From NCBI RefSeq assembly GCF_000346465.2, contig NC_034014.1, positions 6,268,507-6,332,506 of the forward strand: 64,000 nucleotides of DNA. Direction: 5' to 3'. Positions 50,351-61,039 of this stretch are shown in pieces (position 1 is the stretch's first letter; every line of letters starts with the position of its first letter). The notes under the pieces were generated by a model. The model saw only the letters and a program-made list of their open reading frames with translations. It ran no database searches and was not told the DNA's origin. Origin of the DNA: Prunus persica. Its lineage: Eukaryota; Streptophyta; Magnoliopsida; Rosales; Rosaceae. The position numbers and the translations under genes were made by a program.

Positions 50351-50796
50351 ATGTGTAGGTGCAGGTTGGGTTCTGCGAGTGGGGGACGAGAGCATGGATC
50401 TGTTGCCGCTGCTAGGGAGGAAAGGAGTGATGGGTCTGGATCTGGAGGCAAAGACTAGGGAATGGAATGGGTCTGGGTCTTGTGGGGGTGGTTGTATGGT
50501 AGCGTTGTGCTTGGGGTGGTATGGGGGCGGATCTTGCATAGGGATGGGGCTGGCGGATACGTCTCGGCTGGGGAGAGAGAACAAAAAGAATGGGGAAGAG
50601 GGGGAGGGATTTATGGGGAGGGGGATTGATTTGAGGATGNNNNNNNNNNNNNNNNNNNNNNNNNNNNNNNNNNNNNNNNNNNNNNNNNNNNNNNNNNNNN
50701 NNNNNNNNNNNNNNNNNNNNNNNNNNNNNNNNNNNNNNNAAGCTTAGGGTTAAAAAGTTTCCATGGGGGGCAAAATCACCCAGTTTTAACCCCATT
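50106..50796. mobile_element. Non-autonomous MULE-like element with assembly gap
   Basis: The left end GGGTTAATTGGTGATTTGGC and the reverse complement of the right end (GGGTGATTTTGCCCC) resemble each other. TTGTAGTAA precedes the element, and TGGTAGTAA follows at about 50797-50805, a 9-base duplication with one mismatch, as for Mutator-like elements. The interior has a (CT)n run at 50323-50350 and a GC-rich stretch I cannot identify, then 100 N. Confidence 0.6.
50640..50739. other. Assembly gap (100 N)
   Basis: Exactly 100 N, the conventional placeholder for a gap of unknown size. The flanking G-rich sequence may be low quality. Confidence 0.99.
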
Positions 50797-50969
50797 TGGT
50801 AGTAATGTATAATTTAATCGTAGTAAACACATAAAAGACAATGTGCTTGCAAATATTATGCTTAGTCCCAGTTAGATCGAGTGGGTATACTCTCCCTTGT
50901 ACAATTAAAATATTATTAACTACTGATGAGAAAAAAATATAATACACTTGTAGGTGTCAGGTAGTTAGT
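50797..50969. repeat. Duplicated flank, first copy
   Basis: GTAGTAATGTAT through TAGGTGTCAGGTAGTTAGTA is repeated at 60104-60280 with small changes. The similarity continues beyond it through the left MULE end and about 500 bases into the element (to roughly 51530, matching to about 60790). Confidence 0.85.
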
Positions 50970-52691
50970 ATTAGTTAGCTATTACTGTAGTGTCTCCTAA
51001 AACTTTGTTCAAATCTTATTTTACCCCCTAAAGTTAAGTGGCCCACTTAACTTCTTTGACCTTAATTTCGTGTTCCACTTTAGCCCCTACAGTTATCTCA
51101 ATTAATAACTTTGTCAGTTTTGATGACGTACGTAGCATTGCTATTTTAGCCTTTTTTATTTATTTATTTTTATCACAAATGATGATGTGTCATGTAAATA
51201 GCCCATTTTTTTGGTTTAATTAAAATATATAAATAAAAATAATAAAATAAATAAATAAAAATCTTTCTTCTCTATGCTTCCCCCCTAAAATAAAATATTT
51301 AAAAAAAGGGTACCCATATCAAGATTGTAGTAAATTAACAAAACAAATGAAAAACAAAAGAATAATTAAAAAACAATACAACAGAACTATAAAATAAAAA
51401 CATTAAGAAAACAGTGTAGCCCCACCCTTTATCCAGCAACCACCATATTCCATACAACACCACCGACACCGGCACACCCGCACACCTCAGCCACCAAACC
51501 ATCACCAAGCCAACCACACTCCCCCCACCCCTAATCATCTAAGCCTTGAGCCACAACCCACCAACCCAACCACCAAACCATCACCCAAGCCATCCATACT
51601 CCCCCCGACCCCAATCATCTGAAACCGACACTAATATCCACCTCACTCAGCTGACCCTGAACTTCCTCGACCATAATAGTCACCTCACCCCAAATCCCCA
51701 CTCCAATGGGAGAGAGAAACTCTACAATTGAAAAAGTTTTTAATTTTTTAGTTAGTCAATTCCCCTAATTCCTTTAAGAGAAGGAGAAAGGATGAGGCCA
51801 TTTTTTGTGATAAGCATCTTTGGCGAGAGTTGGATCTGGATAGGGTTTTTTTTAGGGAAATAGCTTAAAATGACACTCATTTCATAATTTTAACTAAAAA
51901 TACCACCCCTTCCCAATTTTTGTACAACTATCACCTATAAATATAAAATTATTGTCCACTTATTGCTGATTTTTCACAAGTTCAGAAATTTTATTCTCTC
52001 TTAGCTCACACAGCTCTCTTTCTCTTTGGTATCTGTCTATCACAGCTCTCTGTGTCTCTCTTGGCTCTCTCTATCTTGGCTCTCTCTCTCTTGACTCTCT
52101 CTCTCTCTAGCACAACTCTCTGTCTCTCTCTTTGCTCTCTTTCTCATAGCGCAGCTGTTTTTCTCTCTAGCTTCGTTATGTCTCTTTCTCCGCTATTTGA
52201 TCTCTTGCTCTCTGTTTGGAATCGCTAACCCTTCCCTTTAGCTATGTCTTCTGAATAGCTGCTTGTAACCTTGAAGCTCTAGTGGATTGCCGACCTCGAA
52301 AAGGTAGTGTTGATGGTTATTTTCTTAATATCAGTGAGATTATGTGAAATGGGTTATAGTTTGATTGTTTGGGTTTGTGTTAAATTCGTTTTGGCTTTAA
52401 TTTCTTTGGGTTAGGTTTTGTTGAATATTCATGCTCATTCATCTGGGTTTGTACCAATTGCATTTAGATTGGTCTGGATATGTGAATCTTGAAACTTGGG
52501 ATTTTCCATTTGATGTAGTAGATCTGTATAGTGTGATTTGATGTGTTACTGGTGTACTGTTGTTGTGTTCCTCTTATTTTACAGTCGTATTGCTGTTATA
52601 TTGCCATTATATTGTGGTTATATTGCTATTGTATTGTGTGGTTATTGTGGTTATATTGTGTTAATGAAATGTTGTTTTGTCATGGTCAGAA

Positions 52692-55156
52692 ATGGAGACA
52701 ATTGTTATTCTCGTGTGCTACAATGGAAAATGGGTCACCTCGAAGAAGATGTGCAAATACGAAGGGGGTGACTCAAAAGGCTTAATAGTTCCACGGACCA
52801 TCAAATTTGTTGAACTGTTGGACCGTGTGCATCAGATTGGTAATACAAACAGTAGGGAAGACAAGGTTTGCTTAAAATTCTCAGTTTTGGTGGCCTCGAA
52901 TGAGTGGAAGCACATAAAGATTGAGGACGATGATGATGTCAATTTTTTTATGAAGTACAATTCCGAGGTAACACCTCCAAAACTAGCTCCCTTACTCGTG
53001 AGTATAGAAGATAAAGGACTAACAAATGATGTAGTTCATAGTATGCATATCACGACAGATAGTAGTCGGATGGGTCATTCTTCAGTTGCCATTGTTGAAA
53101 GCAATGAAGTAACTTGGAATAATACAAATGTCACTAATGTGGGAGGTGAAGTAGGGACAAATTTTATGGATATGATTGATTTTAGCGAGGTGGAGGAGAT
53201 GCATAGTGGTGATAATGGTACTGAAAGAAATGAAGTGTCAGTGTACTCTGCCCCTCCTAATTTGGGCTGCTTGAACACAGCTGCCCAGTTGCCAATAATG
53301 CGTTTAGAAGGAGAATCTGAACCCACTCGTCAACATTATTGGAGTCAAATGGGTGAACAAAATCGGTACAATGCAACCGGTGTAAATGATGAAGAAGCAT
53401 ATTTGGACAGCGGGTTTTCACGAAGTGATTGGAATCCGAAAATTACAGTTGGGCAAATTTTCTCTAGTAAGAAAGCATTGTTGACAGAGTTACGGTTGAC
53501 GGCATTAAGAGGCCACTTTGATTTTAAGGTGCAATTCTTTTGCACTAAGAGGTTGCTTGTGGTTTGTTGTCAACGTCCATGCCCATGGCGGGTCCGACAT
53601 CGAGAATTGGAGAATACAGCTTCATGATTGTGAGGTGTACAACTGTCCATGAATGTGATTTGAGGTTCGTAAGTGACAAGCATCATCAAGCAACCACAGC
53701 ACTTGTAGCCACTTCACTTAAAAGGAAGTTGAAGGATTCTCGGACAATATACACACCAAGTGACATTATGAGAGATGTGAAACACAACTTTGGTTGCACC
53801 ATCCATTATTCGAAAGCTTGGAAAGCAAAGGAGTTAGCTCTATTGTCCATTAGAGGATCAGCAGAGGAGGCATATTATATCCTTCCAGCTTATTGCTATG
53901 AATTGGAGCGTATGAATCCCGGCACAAAAATACACATCCAAACTGATGAGAACAATCACTTTGTGTATTTATTTATGGCGGTTGGCGCATGTATTAGAGG
54001 GTTCCGTTCTTCCATGTGCCCAATGATAGCCGTGGATGCCACTCATTTAAAATCCAAGTACAAGGGTGTTATGTTTGTAGCAAATGCATTCGATGGTAAT
54101 CGAAATATATATCCTCTTGCTTTTGGGATCGGGGATTTGGAGATGGATGCATCATGGCATTGATTTTTCACTAAACTTCATGAAGCCATTGGTGAGTGTC
54201 CCAATCTTGTTATTATTTCTGATCGCCATGTTAGCATAGAGAATGTGTGGAACAAAAATTTTCCAACTGCACAACATGGCATATGCTTTTATCATATGAA
54301 GGGGAACATGAAACGCACTTGCAAGTTAAAAAAGCGTGATCACATACTTATACACTTTGAGCAGGCTGTGAAATCTTATTCCATTGCTGAATTTGATTGT
54401 CATTTTCACAAGATCAAGCGAAAGGAACATGTTGCTCAATATCTTGAAGAGGCAGGGTTACATAAGTGGTCTAGAGCTCACATGGATGGACGCCGCTACA
54501 ATGTAATGACAACAAATATTGCCGAGTCAATCAACTCAGTCCTTAGGTTTGCAAGGATGCTGCCAGTGGTTCATTTGATAGGGGAAATTGTTAATCTCCT
54601 TGTGAAATGGTTCACCGAACGTCGTGAGTTGGCTTTGAATTGCACAACAATATTGTGCCCCAATTTTGGAGAGAAGAAGTTGAGGAACAGGTTGGAGGAT
54701 GCTGCAAGGATAAATGTGGTTAAAGTAAATAATGCACAGTTTAATGTTTTGGACGGTGATATGGACGGCCTCATTGATTTAACGAACAACAGTTGTAGTT
54801 GTAGAAAGTTTCAGCTTGAGCAGCTACCTTGCAAGCATGTAGTTGCAGTTTGCCGCTTCTTGAAAGTAAATGTATACGCAAAGGCTTCTCGGTATTACAC
54901 TCGAAAAACCTGGATGGATGCTTATTCGGATAGCATCTACCCGGTACAACCTCACGGAATGTGGGATATTCCTGAAGATGTTCGAAGTCGAGTTGTGCTG
55001 CCTCTCATGGCAAGGGTCATGCCAGGCAGACGAAAGAAGATAAGAATTCCCTCGCAAGGAGAGGGCACCATTAGAAGAAAGTGCTCAAGGTGCGGTTCCG
55101 TATGCCACAATAAAAGCACCTGTAAAAACAATATTCCATTGTGCAATGTATCTTAG
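52692..55156 (+). pseudogene. mudrA-type MULE transposase, nearly complete
   Basis: Transposase of the MuDR family. Order: an N-terminal PB1-like region from METIVILVCYNGKW; an acidic linker; the DNA-binding domain of Mutator transposases (GQIFSSKKALLTELRLTA, with CPWRVR); the catalytic core MIAVDATHLKSKYKGVMFVA (Asp), FGIGD and VIISDRH (Asp); then HGICFYHMKGNMKRTC; a SWIM zinc finger CSCRKFQLEQLPCKHVVAVC; and a C-terminal zinc knuckle CSRCGSVCHNKSTC. Two breaks: a frameshift near 53595-53605, and a TGA at 54161-54163 where the frame before and after calls for Trp (SWH[stop]FFTKLHEAIG). The acceptor-like TCAG just before 52691 suggests a 5' UTR intron. The rest is open to TAG at 55154-55156. 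Confidence 0.88.
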
Positions 55157-56099
55157 ACAATATGATTTGTGTTGCTTTGGTAGGTCATTAAACTCTACTT
55201 TTATTTGTTTTGGGTTTCGTGTTATGTTGAATGGGAATTCTTTTAAATTTGCATAATTTGGGTTGCATTGCTACAACATGTTGTATTGCTGACAGATTGC
55301 TATTATATTGAACTTTTATTGTATTGGTATTGCTTCTAGATTGCTATTATAATTTGAGTGTGAAATTAATAAATAAACTATCAAAACTGTACAAAATGTT
55401 TGTAAGACATGTACAATTACAAAATTATAAGTTCTCCTCAGAAACAAAGTTCTCTAAGTATCCATACACAAACAAGAAAAGCAAAAGCTTAAAGAGTAAG
55501 CTTATAGCAAAATCAATGTCCCCATTTCTCTAAACCACACCTGCTGGTGGTAGGTTTCCATCTTCACTCATTTCCTGCTTTCTTTTAAGCAGACAATGAT
55601 CAAGCACAAAAGAGCAAACTTTTAAAGAACTCATATTACACCACATATAGTTTTAAAGAAAACTTATCCATATCCAATATGCAAGCCCTAAAGTTAGTAA
55701 ACAGAGTTATAAAAAAATATGTCAAACTAACAAGCATTATTCTCAAACAAAAAGTATGATGTGGTTGGGAGTTTACAAGTTCAAAATGATATACACAGGT
55801 TAATTGTCTTAGACTTTAGATATCATCTTCAACAAAGAAAATACATACCGATTAGACTTGTAAGAAGGTTAAATGCAATGGTCATAAAGACCCATAGTAA
55901 GCCACCAAATACCAATCAATAACTGCTACAAAAACCATAATAAAATCATAATAAACTAAAAATACAACAGCACTAAAATGCCAACACAACATCACTACAT
56001 TAGCAATACACTAGCAAAAAAACAACAATACGACATCAATAGCAACAGCAAAACAACAGCAATGCAAGCATCAGTCCACAAAGAACAAACCCATTCACT

Positions 56100-56285
56100 G
56101 TTTCAAACAAGGAATCATCATACTAAGATCATTTCAGAGAAACCCCAAAATCAATTTCAGTGAAACCCCTAAACCAATTTCAGAGAAACCCCTATACCTT
56201 CAACCAATTTCGAACAAACCCCTGAACCAATTTCATAGAAATGCATAAACCCTAAACCAACTTCAGAGAAACCCTTAAACTGTAA
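56100..56285. repeat. Degenerate ~30-bp repeats near the right MULE end
   Basis: Repeated AACCAATTTCAGAGAAACCC units, with AAACCCTAAA (telo-box-like) at 56247-56256. They may be subterminal binding sites of the element; function unproven. Confidence 0.5.
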
Positions 56286-57045
56286 GAAAATGACGATGAA
56301 CAGTACCTGTTCTAGGTGAACGATGGAGTTGAGCTTCGATGAATAGATTTCGCTGGGAGAGGAAGAGAGAAGAGAGAGTCAGAGCTGAGCGACGAGAGAT
56401 TGAGAGCTGAGCGAGGAGAGAGTGAGAGCTGATCGACAAGAGATGAGAGAGTGAGAGCAAAGCGATGAGAGAGTGAAGAGAAACTGAGAGACGGAGCCAA
56501 GAGAGAGAGTTGAGAGAGAACTTCAGCAAAACTGATAGAGAACTTCAACAAAAGTGATATGTGTGCAATAAGGGGACAATAAATATATAATTATAGGTTA
56601 TAGTTCCAAATTTTTTAAAAAAGGGCGGTATTTTCAGTTACAATTATAAAAATGGTGGCATTTAAAGCTATTTTCCTTTTTTTTTATCTTTTAAATATTT
56701 TATTTTATTTTATTTTTAAAGCATAGAGAAGTAATATTTTTATTTATTAATTTTCCCATATATATATATTAATTAAACAAGTAATTATATTATTTTATAT
56801 TTAATTCAATTGAAATAAAAAAAGTGGGCCATTCACATGACACATTATCACTTATGGTAAAAAGACTAAAATAGCCCTGTTAAGTCATCAAAACTAACAG
56901 AGTTATTAATGGAGATAACGATGGGGGGTAAAGTAGAACACGAAATCACGATCAAGAGGGTTAAGTGGGCGACTTTAACTTTAGGGGGGTAAAGTGAGAT
57001 TTGACCGAAGTTTCAAGGGGCGCTATAGTAAATAAGCTTAGTTAG

Positions 57046-57943
57046 TACTGATGAGGAAACATAGCTAAATTTTACCTAAAAAAATAGGAAGTATAGTTGT
57101 AAATGTTGTAATACATAAAAATATATTCATTTTTTTGTTCGAGCAGATGCTCTATAAAATAGAAGAAAAATTAGGTATTAGATATAATTAACTTTACTAA
57201 TTAGTATGTGAGATATTGGGTATTTTGGTTTTGGTTTTAATACCTAGGAAAAAATTGCTATTTTAGATTAGGCCAAAGAGGAGGCCCAGATTCGTTGGGC
57301 TAGCTTAAAAATAAAAATTGATAAGACAATTCTACTATTCTTCTTAAAAAGCCTAGCCCATCTGCAAACCTACAAATTAAATGACGCTTTTACCCCTGAA
57401 TGTTTAAACTACGCGCGAGCTTCTCTTTCTTTTTTGTTCGTTTTCGGAGCTGTGGTTGTGGATCTGACGTTGGAGCTCAATTTTCTAGTAGGTTTTCCTT
57501 TTATTTTCTTCAATTTTCTTTTTTCTGCTACGTTTTCGTTCGATTTGCATGCTGGATGACTGTCAATTTTGGGTTATTTCTGTTCTCCTTAGTTCAGGTA
57601 TTTCGAGCTCAGTTTTGTGGCTCGATTTTGCGGCGCGAAATGCTAAACCCTATATTCTTCGTTTCGTGATCAGATTTGATCTTAAGCTGCTGTTTGGTTG
57701 TGGAGATTTTTGGCAGTCCTAAGTTTTGAGGTATGAGTAATTTAGAACCTGTTTTCGTTTATATCAACTTGTATGTTTTAGGAATTTAGTTTTAGTGCTT
57801 TTGTCGTGGTTTCCTTTTGGTTTCTATTCGATTTTTTTTTGATTTTCTGTCATAAACTGCATCTGTTTGTTGGAGTTTTGGCAGAAACTGCAATGCAGTT
57901 TCTTGTTTCATAATTCGATTTCAGACTAACATTTGGAAGTCCA
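57046..57943. other. Right flank of the MULE, 5' UTR-like sequence
   Basis: T-rich tracts with GC patches near 57410-57660 look like the promoter and 5' UTR of a plant gene. No intact coding sequence follows. Confidence 0.35.
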
Positions 57944-58330
57944 TTGGAATGTTACAACTGCTTATGTACATTATTTACTGATTTGAATTGTTTTCTGTTT
58001 TTGTTTGTTGTTTTATTTGCATTTTCAAGGCTAATGGAGGTGTGTGTCATTGCCATGTGCGCATATAAGTCGGAAACCATTATGTTTTCAGTTTCATCAA
58101 AGTCATCCATGGTTGATATTTTGAAGACTTTGTGTCTCAGGTTTAGGGGTTTGCAGTTGGGTTGTTTCACATTACGGTATTCGCTGCCTAGTTATCCGAG
58201 TTGTTTTCTAGAACGGATATCGATTTGGACATGATGAGGACTTTTTGTTGATATCAAATTAGAAGAGTGTTGATATTTTAGTGAAGGATTTATGCGGGAG
58301 CAATGAATATAGTGGTGATTTTTATTGTAT
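57944..58330 (+). pseudogene. Decayed MULE-type N-terminal (PB1-like) fragment
   Basis: From an internal ATG near 58035: MEVCVIAMCAYKSETIMFSV, then LGCFTLRYSLPSYPSCFLE. After a 1-base shift comes DIDLDMMRTFC, a stop, and RRVDILVKDLCGSNEY. The alternation of strands and acidic residues resembles the PB1-like N-terminus found on plant MULE transposases, in the same general plan as the start of the gene at 52692. No catalytic domain follows. The assignment rests on pattern only. Confidence 0.35.
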
Positions 58331-58489
58331 CATTTTGGTTATAACACATTGAAGGTTTCTAGCTATCATGTCAATTCTAATTTAGACATTAATTGATGCC
58401 AAATCCTTTCCTTTTTTCATCATGCTGGGATTGTATGAATATATAGTTAATGGCTTTAAATTCTTATTCAGATATGTATGCATCGCCCG

Positions 58490-58920
58490 GCCTATATTTT
58501 AGATTTGAATTTTTTCCTTTATCTATGATAATTTATTTACTTTGTATTCCTAGCTATCACTATGGCAATTCATTGATGTTCTGGAGAGGAGTGTATTATA
58601 TTTGGGATAGGAGCTGATAATGTTCTGGAGAGGATTGAACTTGTGTTGAGTTCCAATTAATCTTTATGTTAACTAATTTTCTAAGTTAAAACTCTTTAGT
58701 TTCTTGCTTGGTTGGAAGTGGGAACTAATTAGCCATGATGGAAAATACTTGCCCCAATGCCAGGATTGGGATTGGAAGGGAAGGGTGAGTTTATAGAAGT
58801 GGTTTTTGAAAATGAAATGCTTTAATATGCAGCTAGTTTTCTATGCTTTCTGTTCATATTTCCATCCATACAGAAAGTAAAACTCATGCGTGTTTGTAAA
58901 CGCCTATATTTGTACGTGTC
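58490..58920. repeat. Duplicated PPR 3' flank, second copy
   Basis: Similar to about 8320-9110 with internal deletions: CTGGAGAGGAGTGTATTATA, TAGCCATGATGGAAAATACT and CCCCAATGCCAGGATTGGGA recur in the same order. Confidence 0.8.
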
Positions 58921-59487
58921 GAAGACCACCCAAGGCCATCCCAATGGGGACTCTAAAGGGGGCTGCACCACCATTGCATTGGGCTGCAATATATATCAAC
59001 TGAAGGAAAAAAGGCATCCCTAATGGTTCAATTTTGAGGCTTTAAATGGTTGAGCCCAACCAGAGCTATATCCAGATTTATGTTCAGGGTGCTAACCTAT
59101 CATAATGGATACATTACATTGAAGTTATTGACTGAAATAGTCTCTCAACTTTTGTTCCGGTATCATTTTGGTCCACCAACTAAATTTTTCATTTCAACGG
59201 TCCCTTATTCTTCATTGGATATCAAAACAGTCATATCGTCAAAGTCTATTAATATTGCCATTAAATTTAGGGGTAAAATTGTCCATATAAATTGAAATAT
59301 TAATATAATAATTAAAAATTAAAAGCAACTATTATAGGAACTTGTACCTAATTTTAAAATTGAAAAAAAATGAATCTCACCACCAACAAGGCTTTTTTTT
59401 GGTTGACATGGACTTAAAAAGTAGTACTTTTTTTCTCTATTATTTAAATTAATTAAAAATTTTAAAATAAGATAAATACAAAAATAA
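58921..59487. other. Intergenic with MULE-like end sequence
   Basis: The segment 59090-59330 (CTCTCAACTTTTGTTCCGG, GTCCACCAACTAAATTTTTC, AGGGGTAAAATTGTCC) has the look of a Mutator-type terminal repeat. A partner arm is not evident. No gene. Confidence 0.35.
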
Positions 59488-59758
59488 ATGGGTGCATCGA
59501 AAATTGGACCTGCTATGTGCACTCTAACCATTCTCATAAATTGTTATTATCATTTGAACCAAATAGCGTTTAGTTTATCTGTATTGAAAAATTTCTTCAA
59601 ACTTGGTCTTCAACCAAATGTCTTTTACCATCAAACAACTCTGGATCAATGGGCTTTTCTTTATTGTTTAAATGGAGTGGCAGGAGGGGGGGGGGCTCTT
59701 TTTCCACAATAATGATGAGGGGCCGGGAAATTTGTCGGCCCCAATTGTGGTTTACTTT
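59488..59758 (+). pseudogene. PPR gene fragment running into an assembly gap
   Basis: Encodes CTLTILINCYYHLNQIAFSL, SVLKNFFKLGLQPNVF and later a G-rich, error-like stretch. This parallels 1660-1900 of the PPR gene at the left of the window (CTLNVLINCYFHLDQMGF, GKFFKVGLEPNV). It has no start and stops at the 100-N gap. Up to the gap, the bases still follow the paralogue (AATTGTGGTTTACTTT). More of the gene may therefore exist in the unsequenced interval. Confidence 0.8.
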
Positions 59759-59858
59759 NNNNNNNNNNNNNNNNNNNNNNNNNNNNNNNNNNNNNNNNNN
59801 NNNNNNNNNNNNNNNNNNNNNNNNNNNNNNNNNNNNNNNNNNNNNNNNNNNNNNNNNN
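59759..59858. other. Assembly gap (100 N)
   Basis: Exactly 100 N. The left edge (a run of ten G at about 59685-59695) and right edge look like low-quality sequence. Confidence 0.99.
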
Positions 59859-60103
59859 CTCCCCTACCAGCCCCCAAAATATAAAGGGGGAGGTGGGTGG
59901 AAGGGTTTTCAAAAAAAAAAAAATAAATTATATATTTAAAATGATTTAACTGAAAATTGGATGAAATGTTGAGGGTTTAGACAATAGGGGGAAATTGGCC
60001 CAAAAAAAAGTTCATATCCTTAATTTTATAAATAAATAAAAAAGGATATGGGGTGAATCCAAAGCTAGGTAAAAGTTTAGAGGGCAAATCACCAGTTAAT
60101 CCT
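59859..60103. mobile_element. Right end of a second copy of the MULE-like element
   Basis: The sequence ending AGGGCAAATCACCAGTTAATCC is the mirror of the left end of the element at 50106 and is followed by TTTGTAGTAATG, like that element's target site. The left part is lost in or beyond the gap. Confidence 0.6.
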
Positions 60104-60790
60104 TTGTAGTAATGTATATTTTATTCTTAGTTCACACATAAAAGACAATGTTGCTTGCAAATATATGTTTAGTCAAGTTAGTTAGAGTGGATATACTTCC
60201 CTTGTACAATTAAAATATTATTAACTATTGACAAGGAAAAATATAATAGACTTGTAGGTGTCAGGTAGTTAGTACTAGTTAGTAGGCTTATTTACTGTAA
60301 TGCTCCCTGAAACTTCGGCCAAATCTCACTTTACGCCCCAAAGTTTCAGTGGCACACTTAACCCCCTTGACCGTGATTTTATGTTCCACTTTATCTCCTA
60401 CCGTTATCTCAATTAATAACTTGTCTGTTTTGATGACGTAGAAGTGCTATTTTTGTCTTTTTTAATTAAAAATATATATAGATATATAATTAATAAATAA
60501 AAAAATTTCTTCTCTATGCTTTAAAAATAAAATAATATATATATATATATTTTAAAAAGGGTACACATATCAAGATTGTTGTAAATTAACAAAACAAATG
60601 AAAAACTAAAGATTAAAAGATTAAAAAAGAATACAACAGAACTATAAATTAAAATAAAATAAAAACATTACGAAAACAGTGTAGCCCCACCCTTTGTCTA
60701 GCAACCACCATCTTCCTTACAGCACCACCCACACCCCAACCACAACCCACTAACCCATCCACCAAACCATCACCAAGCCAACCACAACCC
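60104..60790. repeat. Duplicated flank plus left MULE end, second copy
   Basis: Direct repeat of 50797-51530. It contains a left MULE terminal repeat (from about 60290, CTTATTTACTGTAATGCTCCC) and continues inside with GGGTACACATATCAAGATTG and GAAAACAGTGTAGCCCCACC. It stops at about 60788 where NPF exon 2-like sequence begins, so this MULE copy is only a left stub. Confidence 0.85.
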
Positions 60791-61000
60791 ACTTGCAACT
60801 GGAGGGTGGCTTTCAAATTTTGATTGTGTATCTGATTCAAGAGTTCAATGTGAAGAGCATTGATGCTGCTCAGATTTCAAACATCGTTAGTGGTTCTTCC
60901 AATTTATTCCCAGTCATTTGAGCAATCACAGCTGACTCTTTCTTTTGCTCATTTTCCGTTATCTCCATTTCTTCCTGCATTTCGTTGCTGGTAACAAAAG

Positions 61001-61039
<39 letters not shown>

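Larger units (their letters stand above)
50979..57036 (+). mobile_element. Mutator-like element with transposase gene (6,058 bp)
   Basis: Left end CTATTACTGTAGTGTCTCC; reverse complement of right end CTTATTTACTATAGCGCCCC. The arms of about 200 bp share ACTTTAGCCCCTACAGTTAT-type sequence and AATAACTTTGTCAGTTTTGA. Flanks ATTAGTTAG (50970-50978) and CTTAGTTAG (57037-57045) agree at eight of nine bases. Long terminal inverted repeats, a 9-bp duplication and a mudrA-like gene identify a MULE of autonomous structure; the gene has two breaks. Confidence 0.9.

Noticed and set aside
50250..50795. Open frames crossing the N run
   Set aside because: They depend on translating unknown bases as open; not usable evidence.
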